Below are positions 15,288 to 24,700 of a stretch of 39,160 bases of DNA, piece after piece (the first letter of the stretch is position 1; every line of letters starts with the position of its first letter). The notes below the pieces were generated by a model. The model saw only the letters and a program-made list of their open reading frames with translations, did no database searches and was not told where the DNA came from. Source of the stretch: Vallitalea sp. Its GTDB lineage: Bacteria > Bacillota > Clostridia > Lachnospirales > Vallitaleaceae. The position numbers and the translations under genes were made by a program. Where the stretch lies: positions 1-39,160 of the forward strand of contig NZ_JAOARO010000079.1 in NCBI RefSeq assembly GCF_025211055.1, read 5' to 3'.

Positions 15288-16274
15288 ATGAAAGTCAATA
15301 AAAAGCAGTCACGAATAAGTGATGAAATTTTTACGATTGTTATATTTTTCATTCTATTTATACTAGTGTTTTCTATTTTTTCATTTCTAAGTAAAGATTT
15401 TCTTAGTACAAGAAATATTATTAATATATTAAAGCATGTATCTATCACGGCTATAGCAGCACTAGGGTTAACGTTTGTAATATCAGTAGGACACAGTGAT
15501 ATATCTTTTTATATGACAGCATGTTTTTCTGCAATGTTAATGGCATGGTTAATATCTAAAGGAGTAACTCCAATTGTATGTATAATTGCAGGTTTGCTTG
15601 CGGGTGCTTGTTGGGGAACTATTTCTGGGATAGCAGTAGGTAAATTTAAACTGCCAGATATTATTTCTACAATTGCTATTGGTTCAATGGCATTTGGGGC
15701 AGCATATTTATTTAGTGATGGAGCATTTATTTACAAAAATTTTCTAAGCTCTGGAATAGGGATGCTGAATGAAGCAAAAGTAATAGGAGTCCCATTACCT
15801 GTAATAATTATGTTAGTTCTATATATATTTGCGTACATACTTATGGAAAAATCAAAATACGGTAGATATTTTTATGCAACTGGTTCAAGCAAAGTATCAG
15901 CATTTTTTTCTGGGATAAAAGTGAATAGAGTAATAATTATTTCATTTGTAATATGTGGTATTCTTGCTGCTATCTCTACTATGATTACTACAGCGGCTCA
16001 AGGTAATGGAAATGTAAAATCAGGTCTTAACTTATTAATGCCATGTTTTTCGGCTGTATATATTGGATCTTCGGTTTTTAAGAAGCCAAGTGTAATTGGA
16101 ACTTTTTTTGGAGCTGTTTTCATATCAATGATGCTTAATGGTTTCACATTAATTAATGTACCTTATTATTATGGAGATTTAGTAATAAGTGTTGTATTAA
16201 TTGTAGCAATATTATTTTCTAAAATACAATTTTCTAAAGGTATTAAAATGAAAAAGAAAAGAGGGGTGGCATAA
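15288..16274 (+). CDS. Sugar ABC transporter permease 1 (RbsC/BPD_transp_2 family)
   Basis: 328 residues with 8-10 hydrophobic segments. The ATG at 15288 (MKVNKKQSR) is preferred over the one at 15261, because TTGGAGG lies seven bases before it. Family features include ITAIAALGLTFVISVGHSDIS and the coupling-helix region near YGRYFYATGSSKVSAFFSGI, which contacts the ATPase. It pairs with a second, different permease encoded next, so the membrane channel is likely a heterodimer, as in LsrC/LsrD, not the RbsC homodimer. Confidence 0.9.
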   Translation: MKVNKKQSRISDEIFTIVIFFILFILVFSIFSFLSKDFLSTRNIINILKHVSITAIAALGLTFVISVGHSDISFYMTACFSAMLMAWLISKGVTPIVCIIAGLLAGACWGTISGIAVGKFKLPDIISTIAIGSMAFGAAYLFSDGAFIYKNFLSSGIGMLNEAKVIGVPLPVIIMLVLYIFAYILMEKSKYGRYFYATGSSKVSAFFSGIKVNRVIIISFVICGILAAISTMITTAAQGNGNVKSGLNLLMPCFSAVYIGSSVFKKPSVIGTFFGAVFISMMLNGFTLINVPYYYGDLVISVVLIVAILFSKIQFSKGIKMKKKRGVA

Positions 16275-16275
16275 T

Positions 16276-17253
16276 ATGAATTATTTAAGAAAACTAATTA
16301 AGCCAGAATCAAGTTTATTATGGATTATTGCAATTGTATGTATTATATTTTCTATAATGTCACCAGTATTTAGTAAGGCATCTAACTTACTTGAAATATT
16401 ACGTCAGTGTAGCACAAGTGCTATTTTAATTCTAGGTGTAACATGGGTTATATCAACAGGTGAAATGGATGCATCATTTCCAGATATAGCTGCTTTATCA
16501 AGTATGATTACTGCTTTATTAATTAGAAATGGATACAGTTTTGAAATATCAGCTCTTCTTGCTATAGCATTATGTACATTATTTGGTGTATTAACAAGTA
16601 TACTTGTAGTAAGATTCAAATTTCAATCACTTATTGCAACAATAGCTGTTTCAGGAATAGCAAAAGCTATTGCCGCAATTATAGGTAAAGGTATGCCTTT
16701 AAATGTTTCTAATATTAGAGGTAGTATTGTATATAATCTGGTATGGGGTAAAGTTGCAGGAATACCTATGTTATTTTTAGTAGCAGTAATATTATATGTA
16801 ATATGTGTATTTATACAAGAAAAAACTGTTTTTGGTCAACATATTTATGCAATAGGAGAGAATCGACAAGCTGCTAAAGAAGCAGGAATAAGTGAGAAAA
16901 AAATACTTAGTAGCCTTTTTATATTCTCTGCTTTATTTGCAGCTATTGGTGGAGTAATTATGATGGGAGTTTTACAATCAGGTCAACCAAAACTTGGTTC
17001 TTCATTTTTCTTAGACGGATTTACGGCTGTATTTTTAGGTGCTGTAGTTATTAAGCTTGGAAAACCTAATGTTATAGGTACACTAATAGGTTCTATTTTA
17101 CTAGCTATTTTAGTTAATGGATTGACATTACTAGGTTCGTCATCTTTTATGTCTCAGATTATAAAAGGTGCGTTACTACTTCTTGGGGTAGCAATAGTTA
17201 ATATAGCTAGAAATAAACAAAGAGGAAAGGTAGGGAAATTGTCTTATGAATAA
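16276..17253 (+). CDS. Sugar ABC transporter permease 2 (RbsC/BPD_transp_2 family)
   Basis: 325 residues, polytopic, related to permease 1 but clearly divergent. Seen: SAILILGVTWVISTGEMDASFPDIAALSS in the substrate-path region, and FGQHIYAIGENRQAAKEAGI in the ATPase-coupling loop. It starts two bases after the stop of permease 1 with GAGGGGTGGC upstream, and its last eight bases overlap the alcohol dehydrogenase gene. This points to coupled translation through this part of the operon. Confidence 0.9.
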   Translation: MNYLRKLIKPESSLLWIIAIVCIIFSIMSPVFSKASNLLEILRQCSTSAILILGVTWVISTGEMDASFPDIAALSSMITALLIRNGYSFEISALLAIALCTLFGVLTSILVVRFKFQSLIATIAVSGIAKAIAAIIGKGMPLNVSNIRGSIVYNLVWGKVAGIPMLFLVAVILYVICVFIQEKTVFGQHIYAIGENRQAAKEAGISEKKILSSLFIFSALFAAIGGVIMMGVLQSGQPKLGSSFFLDGFTAVFLGAVVIKLGKPNVIGTLIGSILLAILVNGLTLLGSSSFMSQIIKGALLLLGVAIVNIARNKQRGKVGKLSYE

Positions 17254-18427
17254 TTTTGAATATTATAATCCAGTGAAAGTTATTTTTGGGGAAAATGAAG
17301 TGACTAAAATAGGAACTATAGCAAAAGAATATGGAAAAAAAGTAATGATTGTATCTTATACTGATATATCTTTTTATGGAGATTTATTTGAACAAATTTA
17401 TGATTTACTTAATGAAGAAGGGTTAGAATATGTTGACTTTCTTGAAGTTACAGCTAACCCAACTCTTGAACAGGCTAGAAAAGGAATACAATTATGTAAA
17501 TCTCAACAAGTAGATTTAATTGTAGGCATCGGTGGAGGCAGTGCAATGGACTGTGCAAAAGTCATTGCAGCAGGAGTTGAATATAATAATGGAGATATTG
17601 TTAATATGATTGCATTTAGTCATAGCGACAGCTCTCAAGTTCCTCCTACTGAAGCGTTACCAACTATTATGATTCCTACACTTCCAGCAACTGGAAGCGA
17701 AATGAATCCAACTGCTGTTATTACTGATGAAGTATCAATTAAGAAGTCTTATGTATGGGCTCCATGTTGTCTTTATCCAAAAGTAGCTATAATTGACCCT
17801 AAGCTAACAGTTAGTTTGCCATCATACCAAACTGCATGTGGTGCAATAGATACTATTGCTCATATACTGGAATCATATTTTAATGGTGGTGATGGTAATT
17901 TAGACTTACAAGATCGTATGCAAGAAGGAGTTATTAGAACTGTAATAGACAATATTCCTAAAGTCATTGAAAATCCTAATGATGTAGAAACAAGAGGGGT
18001 AATGCAGTGGGCGGCTTCTATTGCTCTTAATGGATGGTTGCTATCAGGGACATATGGTTGGGCTCCTATGCATCAGATGGGTCATGTACTTAGTGCAAAA
18101 TATAATGCAACTCACGGAGCTACACTTGCTACAATGATATTAGCTTGGATGAGATATTTCGCTAATAGAAGTGATAATACAAGATATGAGCAATTTGCAA
18201 ATAGAATATTTGGTAAATCAATAACTGAAGCTACAGATGAGTTTGAATCTCTTATGAAATCTATTGGTGTACAAACACGTATATCAGAGTTTGGTGTTAT
18301 AAAAGAGGATATAGATTCGCTAGTAGAGAACGTAGTAAGTGTAAGTTTTGATGATAATGGGAAGCTAGCAAGTGTACCACCTATTACTAAAGAAGATGTT
18401 CGAAAAATATATGAAATTTCTTTATAG
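17246..18427 (+). CDS. Iron-containing (group III) alcohol dehydrogenase
   Basis: 393 residues, normal for the family. NAD(P)-binding motif GIGGGSAMDCAK (95-105). Metal ligands line up with FucO-type enzymes: D202 and H206 (AIDTIAH), H276 (PMHQMGH) and H290 (YNATHG), with the conserved H280 between them. TLPATGSEMNPTAVI is the other family block. It interconverts an alcohol and an aldehyde or ketone. In this operon it may oxidise an imported polyol before phosphorylation, or reduce the aldehyde released by the aldolase. The start overlaps the upstream permease gene by eight bases. Confidence 0.92.
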   Translation: MNNFEYYNPVKVIFGENEVTKIGTIAKEYGKKVMIVSYTDISFYGDLFEQIYDLLNEEGLEYVDFLEVTANPTLEQARKGIQLCKSQQVDLIVGIGGGSAMDCAKVIAAGVEYNNGDIVNMIAFSHSDSSQVPPTEALPTIMIPTLPATGSEMNPTAVITDEVSIKKSYVWAPCCLYPKVAIIDPKLTVSLPSYQTACGAIDTIAHILESYFNGGDGNLDLQDRMQEGVIRTVIDNIPKVIENPNDVETRGVMQWAASIALNGWLLSGTYGWAPMHQMGHVLSAKYNATHGATLATMILAWMRYFANRSDNTRYEQFANRIFGKSITEATDEFESLMKSIGVQTRISEFGVIKEDIDSLVENVVSVSFDDNGKLASVPPITKEDVRKIYEISL

Positions 18428-18453
18428 AATGTTGTATTAGAGGAGGAGTTAGT

Positions 18454-19320
18454 ATGATGATTACAGAGTTAGTATTTGATGGGCTTAATTGTATTGAGCT
18501 TCGTACAAATAAAATAAAAATGATAATTACAACAGAAATTGGCCCTCGTATAGCTTTTTATGGTAAAGTGAATGGAGAAAATCTATTGTATTGGAACAAA
18601 GATGGAATTAAATATGATGATTGGAATCTATATGGAGGTCACAGAGTATGGATTACAAGACCTGGTGCAGATGAATCTCAAGATACGTACCTTGCTGATA
18701 ACGAAGAGTGTGAGTATACTATTAGAGAAACAGGAGTTAAAATAACATCTCCAATGAATCCTATAATGAAAATAACAAGAGGAATGGATATAGAAGTAAT
18801 AAGTGATAATGAAATTAGAGTTACTAATTTTATAACAAATTGTGGTCCTATGTTATATTCTGGTGGTGTTTGGTCTCCTACTTGTACTAAACCAAGAGAA
18901 GGAGTTAAGTATTCAATACCATTAGGAGATGATTCACTTTCTTGGGATATAGTAAAAATAATAATACCAAGAAAATTTGCTGGTAACACAGTTAGAATAG
19001 ATGATCCTCAAATATCATTTAATAGTAACTATATGTTAATTAATCCAATGGGAATAGTGACAAAAAGAGCAGTATATGCACCACAAGGAAAGATAGCAAT
19101 GACTTATCCAGAGGAGAATTTAACTTTTATAAAATCTAGTAAATGTAAAAGAGATGGCAATTATCCACTTGGAGGATGTAATATTGCTGTATTTGTAGGA
19201 AAAGATAATTTTATGGTTGAAATGGAAACATTTTCAGAAGAACAAACTATTATACCTAATGAAACTATTGAAAATGTGGAGAATTGGACCCTAGTTGATA
19301 AAGTATTAAAATTTGAATAG
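18454..19320 (+). CDS. Mutarotase-fold protein (DUF4380-like), last gene of the sugar operon
   Basis: 288 residues, soluble, no signal. Beta-rich sequence with YGGHRVWITRPGADES (about 60-75), which resembles DUF4380/aldose 1-epimerase-like proteins, and a later NPMGIVTKRAVYAPQGKIAM block. Proteins of this fold bind or epimerise sugars at the anomeric carbon. The role here is inferred from the operon, perhaps mutarotation of the imported sugar. AGGAGGAG precedes two adjacent ATG codons (18454 and 18457); either could be used. The operon ends at the hairpin at 19355-19385. Confidence 0.7.
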   Translation: MMITELVFDGLNCIELRTNKIKMIITTEIGPRIAFYGKVNGENLLYWNKDGIKYDDWNLYGGHRVWITRPGADESQDTYLADNEECEYTIRETGVKITSPMNPIMKITRGMDIEVISDNEIRVTNFITNCGPMLYSGGVWSPTCTKPREGVKYSIPLGDDSLSWDIVKIIIPRKFAGNTVRIDDPQISFNSNYMLINPMGIVTKRAVYAPQGKIAMTYPEENLTFIKSSKCKRDGNYPLGGCNIAVFVGKDNFMVEMETFSEEQTIIPNETIENVENWTLVDKVLKFE

Positions 19321-19354
19321 CTAAGAAATACTAACTCTTTAGGTGATAATTATG

Positions 19355-19385
19355 GGAGGTTAGCTGAATACTTCAGCTAACCTCC
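19355..19385. terminator. Hairpin closing the sugar operon
   Basis: A perfect 14-bp stem, GGAGGTTAGCTGAA (19355-19368) with its complement at 19372-19385 and a 3-base loop. The following TATCTATC is a weak T-run. It lies between the operon (+) and the TSCPD gene (-) and may serve both. Confidence 0.75.
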
Positions 19386-19433
19386 TATCTATCATAGGGC
19401 TCTATAAAACTCTAGATACTAAAATTATGTTGA

Positions 19434-19685
19434 CTATACGTTATGTTGTTTATACTCTTTTAATGCCTGTGCTAACTGGTCTGGACATGATGTGGATTTG
19501 GAGCCACAAGGAAGTCCATCCAAACGCTTTATAACTTCATCTACTTCCATACCCTCAATCAAAGTACTGATGCCTAATAAGTTACCAGCACAACCACGAG
19601 TAAATGTTACATTAGTTACTTTATTGTCCATGATATCAAAGGTTATTTTTGTAGAACATGTTCCTGATGTATGATATTCGTACAT
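19434..19685 (-). CDS. TSCPD-domain four-cysteine protein
   Basis: 83 residues. The four cysteines C10 (SGTCSTK), C32 (RGCAGN), C60 (LPCGSK) and C67 (TSCPDQLA) define the stand-alone TSCPD family (TIGR03905-like) common in Clostridia. The same domain occurs at the C-terminus of some ribonucleotide reductases and vitamin B12-dependent enzymes. The cysteines may bind metal or take part in redox chemistry; the function of the short form is unknown. AAAGGA lies nine bases before the ATG. It is transcribed alone, against the sugar operon. Confidence 0.85.
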   Translation of the reverse strand: MYEYHTSGTCSTKITFDIMDNKVTNVTFTRGCAGNLLGISTLIEGMEVDEVIKRLDGLPCGSKSTSCPDQLAQALKEYKQHNV

Positions 19686-19871
19686 ATGTATCTATCCTTT
19701 CTGAGATGTTATTGAGTAATCAGCATTTTAATATCTCGATAGTTATTAGGAGAAGAGAAATATTTTTATTCATATATCAATACTATGATTGATTGAATCC
19801 TTGTTGTAACTTGATTCCATTCATGTAGATAGTATACATTAATCAAATTATTTTGGCAATGAAAAAAGTGG

Positions 19872-19951
19872 TATAATAGATCTTCTCCAGAAAAATTAGT
19901 GTTCACAAATTATTAGTACTATGAGATAATTATATATGTAAACACTTTTTT
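19872..19951 (+). ncRNA. Candidate small RNA or orphan leader with its own promoter and terminator
   Basis: An extended -10 promoter (TGGTATAAT, -10 at 19872-19877) is followed about 20 bases later by AGTGTTCACA (19898-19907), which pairs with TGTAAACACT (19937-19946; one mismatch). A run of six T follows. An inner AATTAT/ATAATT pair can extend the fold. The product would be about 65 nt from near 19884. No ORF with a ribosome binding site lies inside. The -35 (TTATTT, 18-base spacing) is weak. Confidence 0.5.
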
Positions 19952-20124
19952 CTTGAAATCTTTTATAAAAATATATGATTTATAATAAATATATTAGTTG
20001 TACTCAGAGAAAGTATATTGTACTTATGAAATGGGTATAGATGTTTAAGTTCAATATATATAGCAACAAGCAATTATAAAGGTTTTAGAAATATAAATAT
20101 TAAATATAATCTAGGAGGAGAATA

Positions 20125-20823
20125 ATGAGCGTTGTAGGAATTATAGGTGCTATGGAAGAAGAAGTAGCAGCTTTAAAAGAAAAGATGGTTATTGATGAAG
20201 TTAAACATTGTGCAAGTCTAGAATTTTACATAGGTAAGATGTTTGACAAAGAGGTAGTAGTTGTTAGATGTGGTATTGGAAAAGTCAATGCAGCAGTGTG
20301 TACTCAGATAATGATTGATAAGTTCAATGTAGATATGATAGTTAATACAGGGGTAGCTGGTGCTGTTAGTAATGAATTGAATATCGCTGATATAGTTATT
20401 TCAAGTGATGCTCTTCAACATGATATGGATGCTACATCATTCGGTTATAAGCTTGGTGAGATACCAAGAATGGATGTAAGCTGTTTCAAAGCAGATGAAA
20501 AGTTGATTGAACTTGCAAGTAAAGCAAGTGAGAATAAAATTACTGATCATAATGTTTTTGTAGAGAGAATCGTTAGTGGAGACCAATTTGTTTCTAATAT
20601 GAAAGTGAAAAAAAGATTATTAGAGAATTTTGGGGGGTTCTGTACTGAGATGGAAGGTGCTTCTATAGCTCATGTTTGTCATCTTAATAATGTGCCATTT
20701 GTTGTTATAAGATCAATATCAGATAAAGCAGATAATTCAGCGGAAACTAATTTTGCAGAATTTACTAAGATTGCTGCCGATAATTCAACAAAAATAATTG
20801 AAGGAATGATTGAAATCTTATAA
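20125..20823 (+). CDS. mtnN: 5'-methylthioadenosine/S-adenosylhomocysteine nucleosidase
   Basis: 232 residues, the usual length. It hydrolyses MTA, SAH and 5'-deoxyadenosine to adenine and the matching ribose product. Motifs: GIIGAMEEEVAAL (catalytic Glu near 12), VNTGVAGAV, TEMEGASIAHV (E175-E177 region, ribose binding) and RSISDKAD with catalytic D200. AGGAGGAG precedes the ATG. It follows the candidate small RNA by about 170 bases and is separated from the sugar operon by the oppositely read TSCPD gene, so it is a separate unit. Confidence 0.93.
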   Translation: MSVVGIIGAMEEEVAALKEKMVIDEVKHCASLEFYIGKMFDKEVVVVRCGIGKVNAAVCTQIMIDKFNVDMIVNTGVAGAVSNELNIADIVISSDALQHDMDATSFGYKLGEIPRMDVSCFKADEKLIELASKASENKITDHNVFVERIVSGDQFVSNMKVKKRLLENFGGFCTEMEGASIAHVCHLNNVPFVVIRSISDKADNSAETNFAEFTKIAADNSTKIIEGMIEIL

Positions 20824-20906
20824 ATGTAAATAATTTCCAAATAACTCTTCCAATAATTCTAATATTGATGTATAATAATTGTAAATAATTGGAAGGGGAG
20901 TTTTTT

Positions 20907-21653
20907 ATGTTTGATACAATTAATTTAATAGTATGCTCAATATTATTTTTAATTTTTATTATAGGTGTATTTAGCTGTTTATCGGCTAATAATAAATATA
21001 ATGGAATTCTAAAGACTATTGATGGAAAATTTATGGACAAGGATGTCATGATGATTGAACATAAATATAGACACAGGGTTGTTTCGGGAACTAAGCCGTT
21101 AAATACAAAAATCTTTATTGAAAAGAATCTGTATGATATTAAAATAAATAAGATACCAATAAGTATATTGGAGGATATAGGGGTAAATACACTTTATTTT
21201 ACAATACTTATTGGTCTCACATTTACTTTTCTTGAAATAGCATTGTTAAATAAAGTCAATATAAATAATTTACCTAATGTTTTAATATGTGGTATAGTAG
21301 GTTTAGTACTTGGATTAATACTTCTTGGAGTAAGAATGATATGTCGGTTAGAAGATAAGAAGGAAATTGCTGCAATTTATCTGTGTAACCATCTGGATAA
21401 TGAGTTGGAAATCGTTATGAATGGGGTTAAGATTGCTAATGAAGGTTATGGTGAAAGTAAAGAAAACACAAAAGTTTATAAGAAGGGCAAAAAAGGTATA
21501 TTCGATATTTCAAACTATCCTAGGGCTAGTAGGAACAGGGATGAAGATATATCAAGCAGTTCAGAAGTTCCAAGAGGGACAAAACCAAAAAGAAAAAGTC
21601 CTTTATTAGATGAAAATGTTCTGGAAGATGTTATTAAAGAAATAATGTCTTAG
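20907..21653 (+). CDS. Membrane protein of unknown function
   Basis: 248 residues. The ATG at 20907 is preceded by GGAAGGGGAG six bases upstream; a TTG at 20889 lies within that binding site and is unlikely. There is one membrane segment at the N-terminus (about 5-25), then a soluble stretch of about 65 residues. Two more segments follow (about 92-112 and 120-142), then a long polar tail with Lys/Ser-rich low complexity (about 175-225). I recognise no family. A -10 like TATAAT at 20870-20875 suggests its own promoter. It ends at a bidirectional terminator. Confidence 0.75.
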   Translation: MFDTINLIVCSILFLIFIIGVFSCLSANNKYNGILKTIDGKFMDKDVMMIEHKYRHRVVSGTKPLNTKIFIEKNLYDIKINKIPISILEDIGVNTLYFTILIGLTFTFLEIALLNKVNINNLPNVLICGIVGLVLGLILLGVRMICRLEDKKEIAAIYLCNHLDNELEIVMNGVKIANEGYGESKENTKVYKKGKKGIFDISNYPRASRNRDEDISSSSEVPRGTKPKRKSPLLDENVLEDVIKEIMS

Positions 21654-21720
21654 TGTTAATCGAACCATATATTACATTTTTATTCACCTTAGGGATAGTT
21701 AACTTACAATACTAGAAATA

Positions 21721-21755
21721 CCTTAAAAAACCTGTGTGAGACAGGTTTTCTAAGG
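21721..21755. terminator. Bidirectional terminator between convergent genes
   Basis: CCTTA-A-AAAACCTGT (21721-21735) pairs with ACAGGTTTT-C-TAAGG (21741-21755), one internal mismatch, 5-base loop. A-rich and T-rich feet allow it to serve the membrane-protein gene (+) and the SLH-protein gene (-). Confidence 0.8.
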
Positions 21756-21763
21756 CTTATTTA

Positions 21764-24700
21764 CTATATAAGATTAGCTTTATTTAATAATCTCTTAACT
21801 ATAACTGCAATTTCAGCTTTTGAGATATATTGCTTAGGAAAAATATCTATTACTTGTTCTTGTGTTAATTCACTATTTAGATATATACCTATACTTTCTG
21901 TTGCCCATGATGAAATTTTATCTTTGTCTTCTAGTTGATCTATAGTCTCTTTTATCTCATCTTGTGTATAATCAATTTTATAACCAATGATTTTCATTGC
22001 TCTAACAATCATGGCTATTGCTTCTTCTCTTGTTATTAGTTGATTAGGTTTAAAAGTTTGGTCACTATAGCCTTTTATAATTCCATATTCATATGCAGTT
22101 GCAAATATGCCAAACTGTTCTTCGTCCTTACTAATATCATCAAAAGTTACTTTTTGTCCTTTATCACCTAAACCTAATGCTCTAACAATTGTTTGTGTCA
22201 AAAATGCTCTAGTTATTTTTTCATCTGGACAAAATGTTGTGGCTGATTTTTCTTCAACAATCATTCTTGCACCCATCTCATTACATATATCTTCTGCCAA
22301 ATGTCCTTTAACATCACTGTATTTCTTGGGATTATATACTACAGAATATGTACTGTTAGTTAAACTATTAATTTTGGCATAATATTTTCCATCTATAATC
22401 GTTATTTTTGTTGGCACATGACAAGTTGAGCCATCTTTATAACTAATTATAGCTGTTGTAATTTTACTTGGGTCTATTCCTTTTGGTATAGCAATCATTC
22501 TTTCAACATATGTATTAAATTTGGTTACTTCTACTGTTTTATTGTTATATGTACAAGTTATCTCAAAATCTACAGGTGGAACAACTAATGAAAATGAACT
22601 TTTCTTAGTTGTATTTTCTATTACTTTAACCATATCTTGACTTGTTTTATTTATTGATACTTCTACCTTAATTTTTTCTAAAGGAATATTTTTGCCTAGT
22701 TTTTTTGCTACTTCATTAATCTTAATTTCTTTTGTAGGTAATTTGTATTTGGCTTTTTTAGTAGCAATCTCTAATATAGTCTCCTTTTTATCCATTTTGT
22801 TTACTAATCTTCCATTAAGATGTCCTTCCATTTTGTCGGCACTTTCAATTGTTGGTAGTATAATAACTGATTGTTTTTTAGATTTAGAAAGTATGTTATC
22901 TACTAGTTTTTCATCTAGTTCTATTTTAACTTCTTTTTTATTGCTTGATAATTTTGTTTTTCCTACTACTTCCTTTTTGCCATTAACATATGCTGTTTGT
23001 TTTGTCTTTTTATCACTGCTTGGAGTGTAGCTACTATCATCACTATTATCATTATTTTCGCTACTGTTTCCATTATTATTACCATTGTTCTCTTGTCCTT
23101 GATCATTGTCTTTTTTAGGTAATGGAATGTTTTTTTGCCCACTTAGTATTTGTGATGATTTTTTAATGTGTGGATAGAAACTATTATCTATCTTGTCATC
23201 AATTAACCATTTATCTGTATTCCATTTAAGCTTATCAGAACTTGTATACCATGTTTTATCATGTAAATCATCTGTTGTTACTTCTTTTCCATAATTATTA
23301 TTATCTTCTCCGATTACTTTTTGTTCTTTGTAATAATAGCAGTTAGCTATATGTAAGTCTATATTCTTATCTCCTACTAATTTATTTGCTTTATTTTCCT
23401 GTGTTGATTCTATATCTCCTACTAAAAAGCAGTTAGTTACATTTCCATTTCTTCCCTTACCTATTAATCCTCCAACAGCATAATGCCCTTTTACATTTCC
23501 TAGTGCATAGCAATTACTAATGTTACCATTATTAGACCCTATTAATCCTCCTATAAATGCAGATGTTTTATCATTTCCTATGATATTTCCTACAGCATAA
23601 CAGTTATTAATTTCACCTATATTAGTTCCAATTAGTCCTCCAGCAATTCCTTTTTCAGAGTTCACAGTACCTGTAGCGAAACAGCTATCTATATTACCGT
23701 CTGCATTTCTACCTATTAAACCACCTACAACATCACCGCTATTTGAAACGTTTCCTGTAGAATAACTATATTCAATAGTTCTAATAGCAGGTTCTCCTTG
23801 TCTTATCATTGATATATGACCTATTAATCCTCCTACAAATTGCTTTCCATTAACTGTGGCATGTGAAGAACAACTTGTTATAGTAGTATCACCATCTGTT
23901 CCATCTTCAGCCATCATTGATTTATGACCAACAACACCAATAATTCCACCTACGCCTATACTTATATTAGCAGTGATTGTAGTTTCTGTTACATGAACAT
24001 TTTCTATAGTTCCTCCTAGTACTTGTCCTGCTAATGCTCCAACATATGTACTATTTGGTACATTAATATTGGCTTGCACGTTAAGGTTCTTGATTGTTCC
24101 ACCTTCTATTTTAGAAAATAGTCCTACGGGTACAGCTTTGTTTTCTTCTGATGCTGTAACATCTATTTTCAATCCTGTTATTGTTTTATTATTTCCATCT
24201 AATAATCCTTGAAATCCTTTGTCAGAGTTTTGAACTAATGGATTCCAGTCTCCTTCTGATGCTAAATCAATATTATCTAATAATTTAAAATGTGTTCCTT
24301 GTTTATTATAGTCTTTTATTTGTTTTAATTGTTGTATAGTTTTAATTTGGTATGGATCTGCCTGCGTTCCACTTCCACCTTCAAATACCTTTTTTTCTAA
24401 TGGAAGTGATATATCTACTTGACCTTGCAACACCTCTGATGTTGTTTTTTTAATATGTGGATAGTATTTATTATCTACCTTTGTATCAATTAACCATTTA
24501 TCTGTATTCCAATTTAGCTTATCCAAACTACTATACCACGTTTTATCATGAAGATGAGCTATAGTTGCTTCTGTTCCATAATTATTACTATCTTTTCCTG
24601 TTATTATCTGTCCTTTGTAGTAGTAGCAATTAGTTAGAGTACCATTTGCTTTAAGTCCTATTAAAGCATTAGATTCTCCATCTTGTAATGAGGTCACATC

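Noticed and set aside
19434..20823. mtnN as part of the sugar operon (5-deoxyribose or AI-2 salvage)
   Set aside because: It is attractive because MTA/SAH nucleosidase releases such sugars. However, a terminator, an oppositely read gene and a separate promoter region lie between, so a shared pathway rests on proximity alone.
20848..20895. CTTCCAAT/ATTGGAAG pairing that could hide the ribosome binding site of the membrane-protein gene
   Set aside because: The left arm lies upstream of the likely transcription start (TATAAT at 20870), so it would be absent from that transcript.
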